Source: Echinostoma caproni
Taxonomy: Eukaryota; Platyhelminthes; Trematoda; Plagiorchiida; Echinostomatidae
Direction: 5' to 3'
Assembly: GCA_900618425.1 (NCBI GenBank)
Contig: UZAN01039926.1
Span: 25,995-89,994, forward strand
Length of the DNA: 64,000 bases
Within the stretch, counting starts at the first letter, position 1; the number at the start of each line of letters is the position of its first letter. The notes beneath the pieces were generated by a model. That model made no database searches. It saw nothing but the letters and a program-made list of their open reading frames with translations, and was not told the origin of the DNA. The position numbers and the translations under genes are program-made. Shown one piece after another: positions 36,768 through 48,129 of the stretch.

Positions 36768-37201
36768 CCGGGATAATTTGTGCCCTTCACCCGCGGCAGG
36801 AGTTTGTGGTGAGGATCGTCGGTATTTGATTAGCTGAGAATCCGTGGGTAGCGGAGCTGTGGCCGTTACCAAGCGAGACACGTCAATCCGTGTGCTAGAG
36901 ATTGGTCGAATCAGTGATACCGAATGCGTGGTCGATAGGGAAGCCTCATCGATGAATTGGGGCGATTGTATCGTATTCTTTTCAATCGAGGATCGCTGTA
37001 CCGAAGTGGAATAGAGACTGTTGTGAATTGATCCGATGGAGAAGATACGCTTTGCCTCGGCATCGGTGATTCTTCCGTTTGCGTTCTCATCCGGTCCGAT
37101 GTTCAACGGTTCAATCTTTCTGCCACCCCCCACTTTGTTCTTTTTCGATGGCTTTTGTCGTTGCGCCACAATAAACTCATAGGTAGTCATACCTTTCGAG
37201 T
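36768..37201 (-). CDS. DHHC palmitoyltransferase-like exon with TTxE motif
   Basis: Protein S-acyltransferases of the DHHC family carry a conserved TTxE motif just after the fourth membrane segment. This minus-strand exon gives SKGMTTYEFIVAQRQ right after its start, which resembles the ZDHHC1/11 subfamily (KxTTYEYIV). About 130 polar residues follow, including a basic patch (QKPSKKNKVGGGRK) and a Ser/Thr-rich stretch: a cytoplasmic tail. The acceptor is CTGCTTCCAG and the donor CCCGG|GTAAGT. The exon is 434 nt and ends in phase 0. Its first two bases (AC) complete a Tyr codon with the T left by the 47206-47337 exon, giving FHGYL-Y-SKGMTTYE across the junction. The enzyme would act at a Golgi or ER-type membrane. 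The Cys-rich catalytic part is not in this exon. Confidence 0.74.
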
Positions 37202-38443
37202 CTGGAAGCAGATACGAGATGAAGCATGAAGCATACAACTTATGTGACAATACAAAGCACAACCGAGTCATGTGCATACCCCATGCGTTCAAGAATAAAA
37301 ACCCGGAATGAGAGGGATCAGAAGACATCAGTATTGCCTACCATTGTCTGGTGATTTTCCGTGCATTAAAACAGCAATCGGTATCCCTGTACTACCATTC
37401 ACAAGTTGGAATGGTTGTTCCGGTCATCGAACGAAACAATAATTTTTAACACTTACTCAAAATATGTACATTACTCATAAAATAAGTTACCGAAAATCTT
37501 CTTATTTACTAATCGTGTTGTTCTATCAGTTGCGCAGCAAAAACCTTTAGAGAAGTTCATTCACAACAAACTGCTCACAAGATATGAAGATTGAAGGAGA
37601 GTTGTGGGAGTTTGTTGTGTGTGTATGAACCGATTAATAACTAAATGAGTGTTCGATGATAAACGATGGTTCATCAACTTTTGTTTCAGAGAGAATATTT
37701 TAAATCGGAATGCAATTTTCATTGTGCCAAAGTAATTAAACTCTCCCTATCCCCACCATTGATTGTAGATATCGAAATAGCTGTTCTAGTTATCCTCAAT
37801 CGCATCACAATATGTAATCGACAACCGCATGAGGTGAGCGATCGACAGACTGACGCGAGTTACGGTCACTTAGCACCCGGATGACAGTGCCCATAGGCTC
37901 ATATCACTATGAAAATCCTTGAACTAGCAAATATATCCGTTTTGGTCGATAAAAGTCACTGTCAATTGTGGAGTGGTAGAAGAGCCTGCGTGGTGTCCGG
38001 AAATCCGGGCTGGAAACATTTTGTGAGATCTATTCCAGCAAATATGAGATGATCAGGTTAAAACATTCACATTAACTGTGACACAATATGGCTTAAAATT
38101 GTGTCATGCATGGGAGATTTAGAATGGGTCCTTGAGCAGAAGCTTCCGGTATGATGGATTCCACAAAAATGCAGAACGCTCTACACACACGAATAGAAGA
38201 AGACGAGAAGGCGCATATCCCTGGCAGCATGAATTTTGTGCTGTAAAGGTAAAACCACGCATAAAACGGAGAAACAGAAAGGATTTGCGGTGCTTTAGCG
38301 ACAAAACCAATTTTATAAGAGCAAGAACAAGCACCGTCACGGGATAGGTTGAATTAAACTGTTTCACATTATCTCTTCAGACGTGTACAAACATTCATGT
38401 GAAAGTTTGCTCAGGACAACGACAAATCTTTAAACAGCATTAG

Positions 38444-39106
38444 AACATCAAAAGCTTCTGTCCAACACAATAAAAGCGAGCCCTAGTAAAGGGCTTTTTT
38501 TCTGGAGCAAAACGAATTTGTTCTCCGGAAACACTTAAAAACGATCTTGAGCTGATATCCTGTGCATTACAGCAAAACGAGCATTTGCCGAATTTCACTG
38601 CAAAGTATGGCAACAACATAGAGACCAGAACTAGGCAAAACGACGTACCAGAGAAAAACGTTCTCATCACATTACCCTTTAAAAGTGATCAGAATGAGAA
38701 ACTATCACAACGTCGGCTAAAACAAGCTCTCTCAAGAACGTACAGCGCCGCTTCGCTTATTATTCTCCATAAAAGCAGACGAATGATCACTGAATCCAGC
38801 TTGAACAAGCTTAACTCTCAAATTACCTTGTGTATTTACCTATCTCAATACATTTTCCGTAATAAGTATATCGGTATATCACATTTCAGAGCACCTCCCG
38901 AGAAATTTCGTGCTCAACGGCACGAAAATCCCCTCCAGCTCTATTACCCGCCATATATTTGACTGCAAATTTTGCATCGATTCAAAGCAAGCATTCAGAA
39001 AACTGGGTGGTTGTTACGGTTTGCTGAGGCCGTAGCCATTCAGCGTCACAAACCAGATCTCTGCAAACAATTGGACTTTGTGGCCAGCCTAATCCTCCCA
39101 TGGTAG
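38444..39106 (+). mobile_element. Penelope-like element C-terminus (linker and GIY-YIG)
   Basis: One frame runs through the whole unit, broken only by stops at 38471 and 38960. It reads NIKSFCPTQ, KRALVKGFFSGAKRICSPET and LELISCALQQN, then from 38585 the linker VLITLPFKSD, RRLKQALSRTYSAASL and ESSLNKLN. The endonuclease core CIY (codons 83-85 from 38585) and YIG (95-97) follows, then RFAEAVAIQRHKPDLCKQ and the terminal LILPW with a stop at 39104-39106. This is the standard order for fluke Penelope-like elements. The GIY-YIG domain nicks target DNA for reverse transcription. The RT part upstream is not readable. It is the best-kept PLE piece in the window and has only two in-frame stops. Confidence 0.75.
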
Positions 39107-39641
39107 GGCTGTCACCTCGATTCCAATCGATAAACAAGCTATCCCACCCTATCCCTCTATTCAACCTGACTGTGATTGGTGACCTTTGACGTTGGCACTT
39201 ACTTTGCCTAGTCGAGTGTTTTTTATGTTCAAAGATTTGTCATTAACCCAATCGAACTTTCACATGAACGTTCGTACACAGCTGAAGGGATCACGTGAAA
39301 CAGTTGAATTCAACCTCTCCTGTGACGATTCTTGTTCTTGCTCTTATGATTTTAGTATTACATAATGTGTTATGTGCACTTGATGAGACACTTACAATGA
39401 GCCACATAAAAACTGTGCGGCGTAAAATCTAAGGTATTCCGTATTCAACTTCATCACAAGAAATCCTTGTTTCAATTTTCCGGAAAAAATGATAAGTCAG
39501 AAGTATAATTGCATAACGTTAAGCACGTTCTACTCTTTTCATTTCACTTCCTTTTATTAAATATGCAAAGAAACAATTTTCAGGAGTGGGAAAGCGGCCA
39601 ATCAAATGGATACCACTCAACACACAAAGGAGCAAGTCAGC

Positions 39642-39713
39642 GGGTGGTGGAAGGATTCGAGCACATCCCCGAAGTGATAATTTATTGACGTTACCACCGA
39701 GCAACCACCACCC
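39642..39713 (-). repeat. tRNA-like 72-nt unit with 9-bp terminal stem
   Basis: The ends GGGTGGTGG and CCACCACCC are perfectly complementary and 72 nt apart, the length of a tRNA. The minus reading has a D-arm that can pair (TTGC with GTAA) and a B-box-like CTCGAATCC. The anticodon stem does not pair, so this is likely a tRNA pseudogene or SINE head. Confidence 0.4.
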
Positions 39714-39719
39714 TTTACT

Positions 39720-42700
39720 TATTGAATAACTCTGTTCTATTCCCAATACTTGCAATACTACTCAGCGTATTCCAAAGGTTTCGCAGTGCACTAGTAGCAT
39801 GCGTGATACTTTCAATCCTCAACGATTTTTGTTGTTTCTTTTGCGTTCGCGAGAGGACATTACGCGTTGCATTGCGTTGCCTTCACCCCAATCACACGTG
39901 GTTCTCAAGTCATTCTCATCTAGGTAACGCTTCACTCAGCCTAACGGTGCATCAACCCTGGATTCAATGTGATTCTTGAGCAAGATAAATGAGCAGCTTG
40001 GTTCTTCTTACAAAAGGTTGAAGAAGACTGGAAATGAATATTGTCAACTAAAAAGAGGAGCTCATTCGATTTGGTATAATGATGAGATATGCCTGGACAA
40101 ATAACCAGTTCAGGGAAGCTTCGCAAATGTCAAAAATCATGAGACGCTGGTGTTTAATGACTATTCAAAGAAACCGTAAATACATTCATCCGTAGAGATA
40201 GTTCGAGGACAAAATATCGCCGTTATCTCAAATCTTTACTACAAACATATTCTACATGTTGATCAAAGGTCTACTTTCTGGTCTCTAGTAACATTATTTT
40301 CACTTTTCAATGTCATTCCCCTGATTCATGTAAAGGCCCTGTTTTGCTTTATTATCCTCTATTGTATCTTACATGACCTCGAATAAGGCACAATTTCCGG
40401 TGATTTGTATCGTATGCTTCACTCTCTGTACACCTTTCCGCTGCATCTCACATTATACTGCTAACGCTCGTGCCCGACTTTGTTTTCAATCTGGTCTCTC
40501 CTTGGGAAACCTCGTGATACGCCCGACGATTCTTGTTCTTGCTCCTATGAAATTCCTAAAGGGAACTGGATGTATGAAATTTCTAAAACCAATTTAACTT
40601 TATATGGGTCTGACATATGGAATTACTAGTGACAAGATCTACGGACAACGGAGCGTGATATTAGCAAACGGACCAATGGTAGAAAATCCGGGATCGTATA
40701 ACGCACCCTTTTGAGCGATGGTAAAACTGAACTGGCCATGCCACTGCGATTGGATGGTGCCGATGCTTGAACCTCTAAACTGAGATTGCACTTTATGTCT
40801 GCAATAGCACCAAACGGCTTTACTGAAATATATCACAATATCGCAGTTCATAACTTGTGTCCAACAAAATGATTTTCGTCACTCCGTGGAATCCAAACAA
40901 TGGTGTGGCCCACGTGAATATGTTTTGGGGCTATTGGTAACCGAAATGTGTATCAAACAGGCATACAGGCATTTTGGATTGGCGAGTGAAATACAGTTGA
41001 TGTTGGTATTATTGACAGCCTCATAAAGTGTATGGTGAGAAACTGTGCGGAAACGTTGCGACGGAATGGCCGTTTCATCCGGTAGTAAGCGGGTCCCAAT
41101 GTGTAAGGTCCACAGAGAAACTTGTGTTCTGTTGGCATGGTCATTAAAATTTGAAAAACGTATTGAGATGAACCTCTATTCAAGGCCTTTTGTCCAAATA
41201 CCTTCTTGATTCTCAAACACGGTGGTTTTCATGCATATGCACACGGATATAATCTAAAAATCGAGGCGGGTAGAGAAATACATTGTCGCCGGATGTACAT
41301 ACATATGGAACCCTCAAAGTTGGTTTGTCAGAGATTCAAAGCAACCAATGAATAGAGGAAGATTGTGTTCCGCTCAGTTCAGAAATTCGAAGATTTCCTG
41401 TGGATGCGGTCTCATGTTGTGCTTACCAAATCAATTGCTCGCATGACAAGTCGTGTGAGTCGAACTACCAGATATTCGTCTGATTCCACTGGGGAACACC
41501 TTGTTAGTTGACGTTGCCGCGGAAAATCCAGTTCTTTGATAATCCTAATTCACACGAATTTCATCGAATCCGGTCACACAGTCAGTGAGCATGAATCAAT
41601 CAATCTTTAATCGACAGGGTAAACAACAGATTGTCGGAATATTTCAAGGGTTGACATGCTCCCTCAAAAATGGCTATTCAACTAAGCAATCCTTCCCAGG
41701 GTTCAAACCAACTCTTTGTGTCAACAAACGTACGCATGTTTTCGGACGTGATTTTTATGCACACTTGCCTTGTTCCCATCAGCAAACCAAGTTGACGAAT
41801 CAACAAAAACAAGCCTGTTTAATTTCTGTGTTCTTTGAAGACAATTAGGACTCCAATATCACAAACCATTGTCCGTCAATCTACTTTAATCCTGTTCCCC
41901 CATTGACCAAGTATTGGCACGATATAGCAAAACTGTCCGAGCTGCTACAGCCAACCCAACCCTTTACAGATCGCTGGAAGTCGCGACGGCCCCACAGATA
42001 TTCCTTGTTGGCAAATACATATTGAGTGCTCGGTATGTGTGATGTCAATTCATTTTACATTTTAAAGGTGTAAAACATATGCCAAACAAGGCCACATTAG
42101 AGAGAGTGAGGGAAACCCCGAAGAAAACCGCTTTCTGTGGCCAACTAGGGAGAAGAAAGGCTGTGAGGTGGGACTGGTCCTCGGTTGTCAGTTTAGAGAT
42201 CTCAAAGTGAAAATAAACCTTTTTTGTAATACCTTCAGTGAGAGGCAATGCCATAGTACAGAGATAAATAGTATAGATTGGTCAACTGATATTATTTTTT
42301 TCATTTTTACGTTAATCACAATATTCATTGTAGGTCTTCTACAGCGATCTGCGTCCCATGAGTGCTGCTTTTTAGTTCGTTGAGGAAGCAGTTGTAATGT
42401 AAAATGCTTTCTCGCAACTGCTCAACTCAGATATAGAAGAATATCCATTCACGGGGAGCAGGGGGGGGTGGCGCTGTGAATTCTTAGTGGACACAGACTC
42501 ATCTGGCTCATAGTCCCAGGAATAACGGTTATCGTTCGACTTGGATTCACCCACTACGTGCGGTTGCTAGGGCGTTGTCACTTTTGAAGCCAGTTTTCAT
42601 TACACGCTTTCGGCAGTGAGTAATCGATAAAAGTAACACATATTAATCATCGGACTGAGAAACCCACAATCCAAATCGAGCTTATCTCTGTTAGTATGGC

Positions 42701-45700
42701 GGTATATGGCTTTGAGAAAAATTAATTTTGAGCAAAATATCTTTCGTTTTGTTTTTTATGATTATTGACTTATTTTGCTTATTCTGTAGAATTTTCCAGG
42801 TTTTTCAAAGATGTTCTTTTTTGCATTCAGTCACCTGGTTTCAATTTGCACGTGTTCACCAGCAAAGATCATGCAATTTGATTCACTCAAAACTTGACTG
42901 ATCCGGTGACACATCATGTTTGAGGTCAAAAGGGTCACGGACACCTAACTGAACTAGTGGACCATATTTGTACTCGTTTTATCGAAATGAGTTAGCTAGA
43001 TGACCTAGTGGTCTGAACCCTATCGTATTACTTCTACTTTGACAAATTAAATGAAGAATTATGAGTCAGTTACCATGAACCACATAATAATTTATCGATT
43101 TCATTAGTGGTGAAATATCTGGTATTGTTAACTGAAGACCAGAGAAGCCGTTGATAAATCAATAAATGTTTGCAGATTTTTAACTTTACCTCAAAATGTT
43201 TCCATTTATTGCGGAACACTTATATTGTTCAAAGAAACAACTGTTCATACAGAGCACAAAACCTGATCCACAAAGCATTCTTTGTTTCCTTCAGTTTATT
43301 CAGTGGTGGTGACGGTGGTGGTGGTGGTGCTGATAATGTAAATCGTCATAACCCGCTTGCAACGGATTGGGCTTGATCAAAACGTTATTTTGTCCGTCAG
43401 ATAACTAGACCAAGTCTAAACGATGATAGATTATACACGTCTAACTCGGCTTTTGGAAAATGTGTTTTTCTGGTTGGGTATATGGATGGCGTCGCAGTAC
43501 AAATAACCAAGCAGAATGCATAGCTTTGGGTAACCATGAATCAAATGTGATTGGATGTGCTATATATGATTTTTAGTTGGGCTTCATTATGTAGCAGTAA
43601 AGTTATTTGAAACAGCTAATTACCATTAGTTTAGCCCGTGGTGTTTCAGGTTCAAAAACCCCAAAGGTTTCAAACGGATTCAATGAATCAAAAGTAAATC
43701 AATTCCGTTATTCTAAAGATAGCCTAGATGCGTCTGATAAATTGTTTAGAAACGAAACTAATCGATGTATTCCCAATTGAATGAATTGTCAAGTTGCCGT
43801 TAATTTGGGTTCACTACGTAGCTCGTCATTACCCCCACCCCAAATGATCCGATACTCTGACTGAATCTACCGGCTGTTTCAAACACGGAAATTCGAGAAA
43901 GAAAAGTAAAGAATAGAAAGAAACTGAACGATATCGAACTGATGGGGAAAAATGTTAATGTAATTATTGCGGGTTGTTTGGTGTTTTTATCCCATATAAT
44001 TCACGGTGCGCCAATTACGAAGGCAAATTCGTGGCAGCGATGACTCCAGTCTTCTCCAGAAAAACTGCATTACTGAGTCATAACGGTAGATTATAATTTG
44101 TTAATATATTTGTTTGTTGATTTAGCCAACGTTTTGTACGAAATGATGCCCAAAATTGCGTCACGGCCACAGATTGAGACATCATGCAAACTCAAATTCA
44201 AACAGCTGTTTGATCATGCTTCAATATCACTACATATTCCTGTATTCCTGTTCTAATGTTATTTTCCTCACCGGAGTTCGTTCGAGCTAAGCAATATTAT
44301 TTGTCTGTTGTGTACTAAAACGTTCAAGGCGACTAGCTGTTGTGTTCTCATTCCCGAATTCAGATTGGAACCCAAATTGTGTGAAACAGAAGCAAATGGT
44401 TGCTGAAAATTGATCAATTGTATTTAAGTATCAACCAACAAATCTTCTGTCATTTTCCATCACTTTCATTTCAACATTGTCTGCACTTAATTTTCATTTA
44501 CCTCAGCTTATCAAGCACGAATTCACAGACATTCTGCCGTGAAGATAACAGCTGTTATTAAAATGGATGTCACTTGAGACAAGACGAAAGGTAGTAATAT
44601 TGATAGACAACTATGTTTAGAATTCGGCAGTGAATCGATAAAATTAGTCTTAACCCTTGGTTGTGGAAAATAGACTTGTTATGATCGTAATATTGTTCTC
44701 ACTGAGAACATTTTAGTAAACCTCAGTCAAGCATTCTGCAGACACCCTCTAAAGAAATTCATCTGCTGGGAGAAATTAAGGCAGGCTTGTGACAAACTTC
44801 ATTGGATTTCTGCTGCGTCAGCTTCCGGTAGAACTACAAAGGTGCTGTGTTTCGAGGACGGATTTTTTAAAGTAAACAATTAATCTTGGGTTTTGAGTCT
44901 CAAATAGTAAAGCGAAGTTACCCAGTGTGCTGAATAAAACATAAAACCCACTTTATTGGCCATTCAGCACAGCTCATTTAGCATAGCATCACTGTTTTTA
45001 GCTTTTAGTTATTAGGCAAGGAAAACTCTCCAACTTTTAACCTTATAATAACAATGAAGCAGTAAAATGCAACATAACTAAAGATTTATGATCCATGCAC
45101 ATTTTATGTTCAGCGTCACCCTGCTAAACGGTTACAACGATGAGGGCTGCTTTTTTCAATAATCTTAATAATCAATTTACACCTGGTTTGGGACGTCCTA
45201 AGGAGTAGGCAAGCGACATTTCTGCACCTGTTATTCAATCAAAATGCGATTTGCTTTCCCCGTTTATGTCTTCTTGGAACAGAGACAAAATTTATTTGGC
45301 GTCAGTGAACCACTGCGTTCAGTCTGTTCAGTTGAAACGTTTGATAGAAGGTTATTTTTTCCAGTTGGCTACGCAGCAAGTCTCCTAGCTTAAAGGGACT
45401 CCAGTACCGTCTACCTGATCCGCTCTGTTTATTGTGGCCAGCCATACTGTAAAAGTGCTAAAACAATCGTCAGTCAATTGACCTGTTTGTACCTTGCCCG
45501 AATATATAATCTAAAAAGATATTTTATTTATCTTTGGTCTACCAAATCCTATTTCATTACCGTTCACCGGAAATTTGATTTCTTAGTAAGTGCGTTTGTT
45601 TTGCATCAACAACTAGTGGTAAATTTGGGTTCATTTTTTCCAGTTGTACGAAACCAAATGTGTGAGGTTTTGTTCTTGAAACATCATGTGAAAATTATCT

Positions 45701-45800
45701 TCAAGTCTTCCGCATTTCCGTAGTTTATTTGTTTATTCACTGTCGTTTCGGTCAGAAAGGCCGATTTCTTCATTTGTGTGTAGTGTGTGTATTCGCGTCA
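39720..45800. other. Long intronic stretch with no recognisable gene
   Basis: Only short frames occur on both strands. A (GGT)n run lies at 43303-43330. I saw no retroelement motif, although strongly decayed copies could be missed by eye. Confidence 0.35.
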
Positions 45801-45805
45801 ATGAT

Positions 45806-45880
<75 letters not shown>

Positions 45881-45887
45881 GGATAGA
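45806..45887 (+). repeat. (GATA)n microsatellite
   Basis: About twenty GATA units ending GGATAGAAAC, with one unknown base at 45891. It abuts the readable start of a Penelope-like element. Confidence 0.95.
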
Positions 45888-45931
45888 AACNATTTGTAGT
45901 CGAAGCATCTGAATAATATCGACTTCGTCTG

Positions 45932-46813
45932 AGTCCTATATGTGAAGGACACTTTGGTGGTGTTACCAGCGGGACGAATCAAACAATTCTACGATGCCCA
46001 AAATAAGGTTATGCCAAGGATAGGATATAATCACGAGGAGAAAGCGAAGTGCGGCTCATTTTCTTGGACATCTTTGTCATATGAAAACCAGACGGAAACA
46101 CAGAAACCACTATGTACAGAAAACCGACAACAACCGAACAGGTGCTTAACTAGGAGAGCAATCATCCCACGTGTCACTTAAGGACCCTCTTCGTGCGGAC
46201 ACGTATTGCAGTATAGAAGAACTCCGGCATCAAAAACGAACTCATTTGTTCCATCAGTTACATAGAAATGGATACACAAAAGATTTCTTACAACCATACC
46301 TTAGGGTAAAAAGTAAAACCAAAGGATAAAGCGACCAATGCGAATCGTCAGTTATCAGACATACGAGGGTATCAGAAACCATTGATTGCATCCTTCGCAC
46401 TCTGGGTGTTGTCAATAACCCAAAAACCCGAAACACTGCGATCAATTTTGTTCAACTGTAAGAATCACGCACAACCACATGGCCAATCAAGAATGCTGTA
46501 ATCATTTCCGTACCCAGAATGTGATCCACGTTACATAATAGAGATAGGCAAACAACTGTGCACTCGCCTAAACGAACACAATAGCACTATGATGCGCTGA
46601 CTTGAAGTCACACCTCTGGAAGTACAACGCAACGACAGGTTACGAGGTCAGAATCAACGACACAAAAGTAGTGGCAAGAGCAAATAGGTAGAGGGAACAT
46701 TTGATCCTTGAAGCGCTGCTTTTGACGAACTCATTCAATCCAGATGTGGAAATTAGTAAACATTACGCAACGATTGTACAACCAATGAGGAACGCGGGAT
46801 TGATGAACAAATA
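45932..46813 (+). mobile_element. Penelope-like element remnant (RT motif C to GIY-YIG end)
   Basis: Frame 1 of the remnant reads LYVKDTLVVL and FYDAQNKV (45932-46045). The first block is RT motif C, normally YVDD, with the first Asp replaced by Lys. After a frameshift near 46040 it continues IFLDIFVI, KPDGNTETTMYRKPTTTEQ and SNHPTCHLRTLFVRTR (to about 46210). Later come KPETLRSILFNCKNH, then YIIEIGKQLCTRLNEHN (GIY-YIG region, about 46525-46590) and finally KVVARANR with REHLILEALLL (about 46665-46725). All are in the expected Penelope order. Many stops and several frames make it inactive. The RT palm before motif C is missing; the GATA repeat lies there instead. Confidence 0.72.
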
Positions 46814-47205
46814 GGCGTGACGCAAACCCCAGCGCGAGGCACAAGCAGACCCAAATCATTCACACATATTATCGTTTGACAACGAGTCCCAGTTTATATC
46901 TCAACGTCACAATAAATACTTTCACTCGGTGCTTGCCTTCTTCTCGTTATAGAGATATACATATATCAATCTTCATTAATGCAGCGCCAATTTAACCATG
47001 TCATATACAACTATTTGCGCTGCCCCTGCGTTACGGTGACACTCAGGTGGAATTCATTTTTTGATTGTTTAGCATTCGTGTGTTAGCGTTCACAACCATT
47101 CTTGCGCTGCATTACATTAACCAGATTTTTGGTTTCGAGGTGGAGTGGAGAGGGAGCAATGGGCCACGCACTACCCATCGAATCGAATCCGGGTTCATGA
47201 CTTAC

Positions 47206-47337
47206 ACAAATAGCCATGAAAGACGATCAAGTGTAACAATAACGCGTCCGTCAATAGGGTCAACAAAGCGTTCGCAATCACAAAGCCGAGAAACACTCCC
47301 CCGGGAACCTGGAGTCGGAACATTTCGAAAATTTTTC
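47206..47337 (-). CDS. DHHC palmitoyltransferase-like exon (fourth membrane segment)
   Basis: A 132-nt exon on the minus strand. It has a strong pyrimidine tract (TTTTTTATCTTTCCAATTCATAG) before 47337 and a TTTGT|GTAAGT donor after 47206. After two leading bases it reads KIFEMFRLQVPGG and then a hydrophobic segment, VFLGFVIANALLTLLTDALL, continuing LLHLIVFHGYL. ZDHHC1/11 enzymes have a comparable hydrophobic segment ending HLxxFHxYL directly before the TTxE motif. That motif begins the next exon (36768-37201), and the phases match (one base here, two there). The segment would be the last transmembrane helix, leading into the cytosolic tail. Confidence 0.72.
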
Positions 47338-48029
47338 CTATGAATTGGAAAGATAAAAAACAGTTGGTAAAAAAGTGTGAATGCATGATGTGACATTGCA
47401 AATAGTGTTAAAGACAGTGTAACCTAATCTATATGTACGTTGTGGTTCGGTAAAAATTCGTTTCAATAATGTGGAAACACCATCTGAACGAGTCCAGATT
47501 GCCCTATTAATCTCACGAGCTGGACTAATTTTAGTTCTACCCCGGTGAAGTTCAGCTATCAGTGGGATTCGAGTCAGCCAATCGTTGAGGAAGTCAGTTC
47601 AGTCAAATGAAGTGAAGAAACCATTTTACTTCGCCCGATGAGAGATGAAGCTTCATCTACCACACAAATATTTTCCCATATATTTATATATATATTTACC
47701 ACCGGCTTGAAAGCAAGCATGGTGCCAACGCAACAACAATGACAGTGAAGGGGATAGGTGGATTAGGATACAGAACATGGTGAAAAGTGAGTGAGACAGT
47801 TAAACATGGAAAATACAAGATAACAGAATTTTTTTGTGTGTTTCACCGTACACCTTTTGCAATTTTTTGTTATTGTTTGATGCTTCGTTTTTCTTAATGG
47901 GCACGGGATTTCGATAGACAGATCGTACAGCATTCGCGCCACTGACTTCTATTCTGCACCATATCTCTCAGCGTCTCTAACCATAGACAATCCTCATCCC
48001 TTGGGCCCCAGTTCACAAGCACTGATGAT

Positions 48030-48125
48030 GTCACCTCGGCTGGTGATGAAACGTTTGCAAACAAATTGCCAAGCTCGGCGAACAGGCGAAATGGAATTCA
48101 GTTCACCCGAGCTACGAAAACCGAT
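48030..48125 (+). repeat. Dispersed repeat, copy 2 (ACGTTTGCAAAC type)
   Basis: Reads TCACCTCGGCTGGTGATGAA, then ACGTTTGCAAACAAATTGCC, AAGCTCGGCGAACAGG and CAGTTCACCCGAGCTA. It is colinear with 15585-15660. Confidence 0.45.
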
Positions 48126-48129
48126 TTTC

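Noticed and set aside
37772..37836. Plus-strand mini-exon candidate reading IEIAVLVILNRITICNRQ
   Set aside because: Acceptor and donor are acceptable, but there is no partner exon, no family resemblance, and it lies inside the minus-strand gene's intron.
47065..47343. Plus-strand frame with a signal-peptide-like start
   Set aside because: It begins with a non-ATG codon and is the antisense shadow of the exon at 47206-47337.
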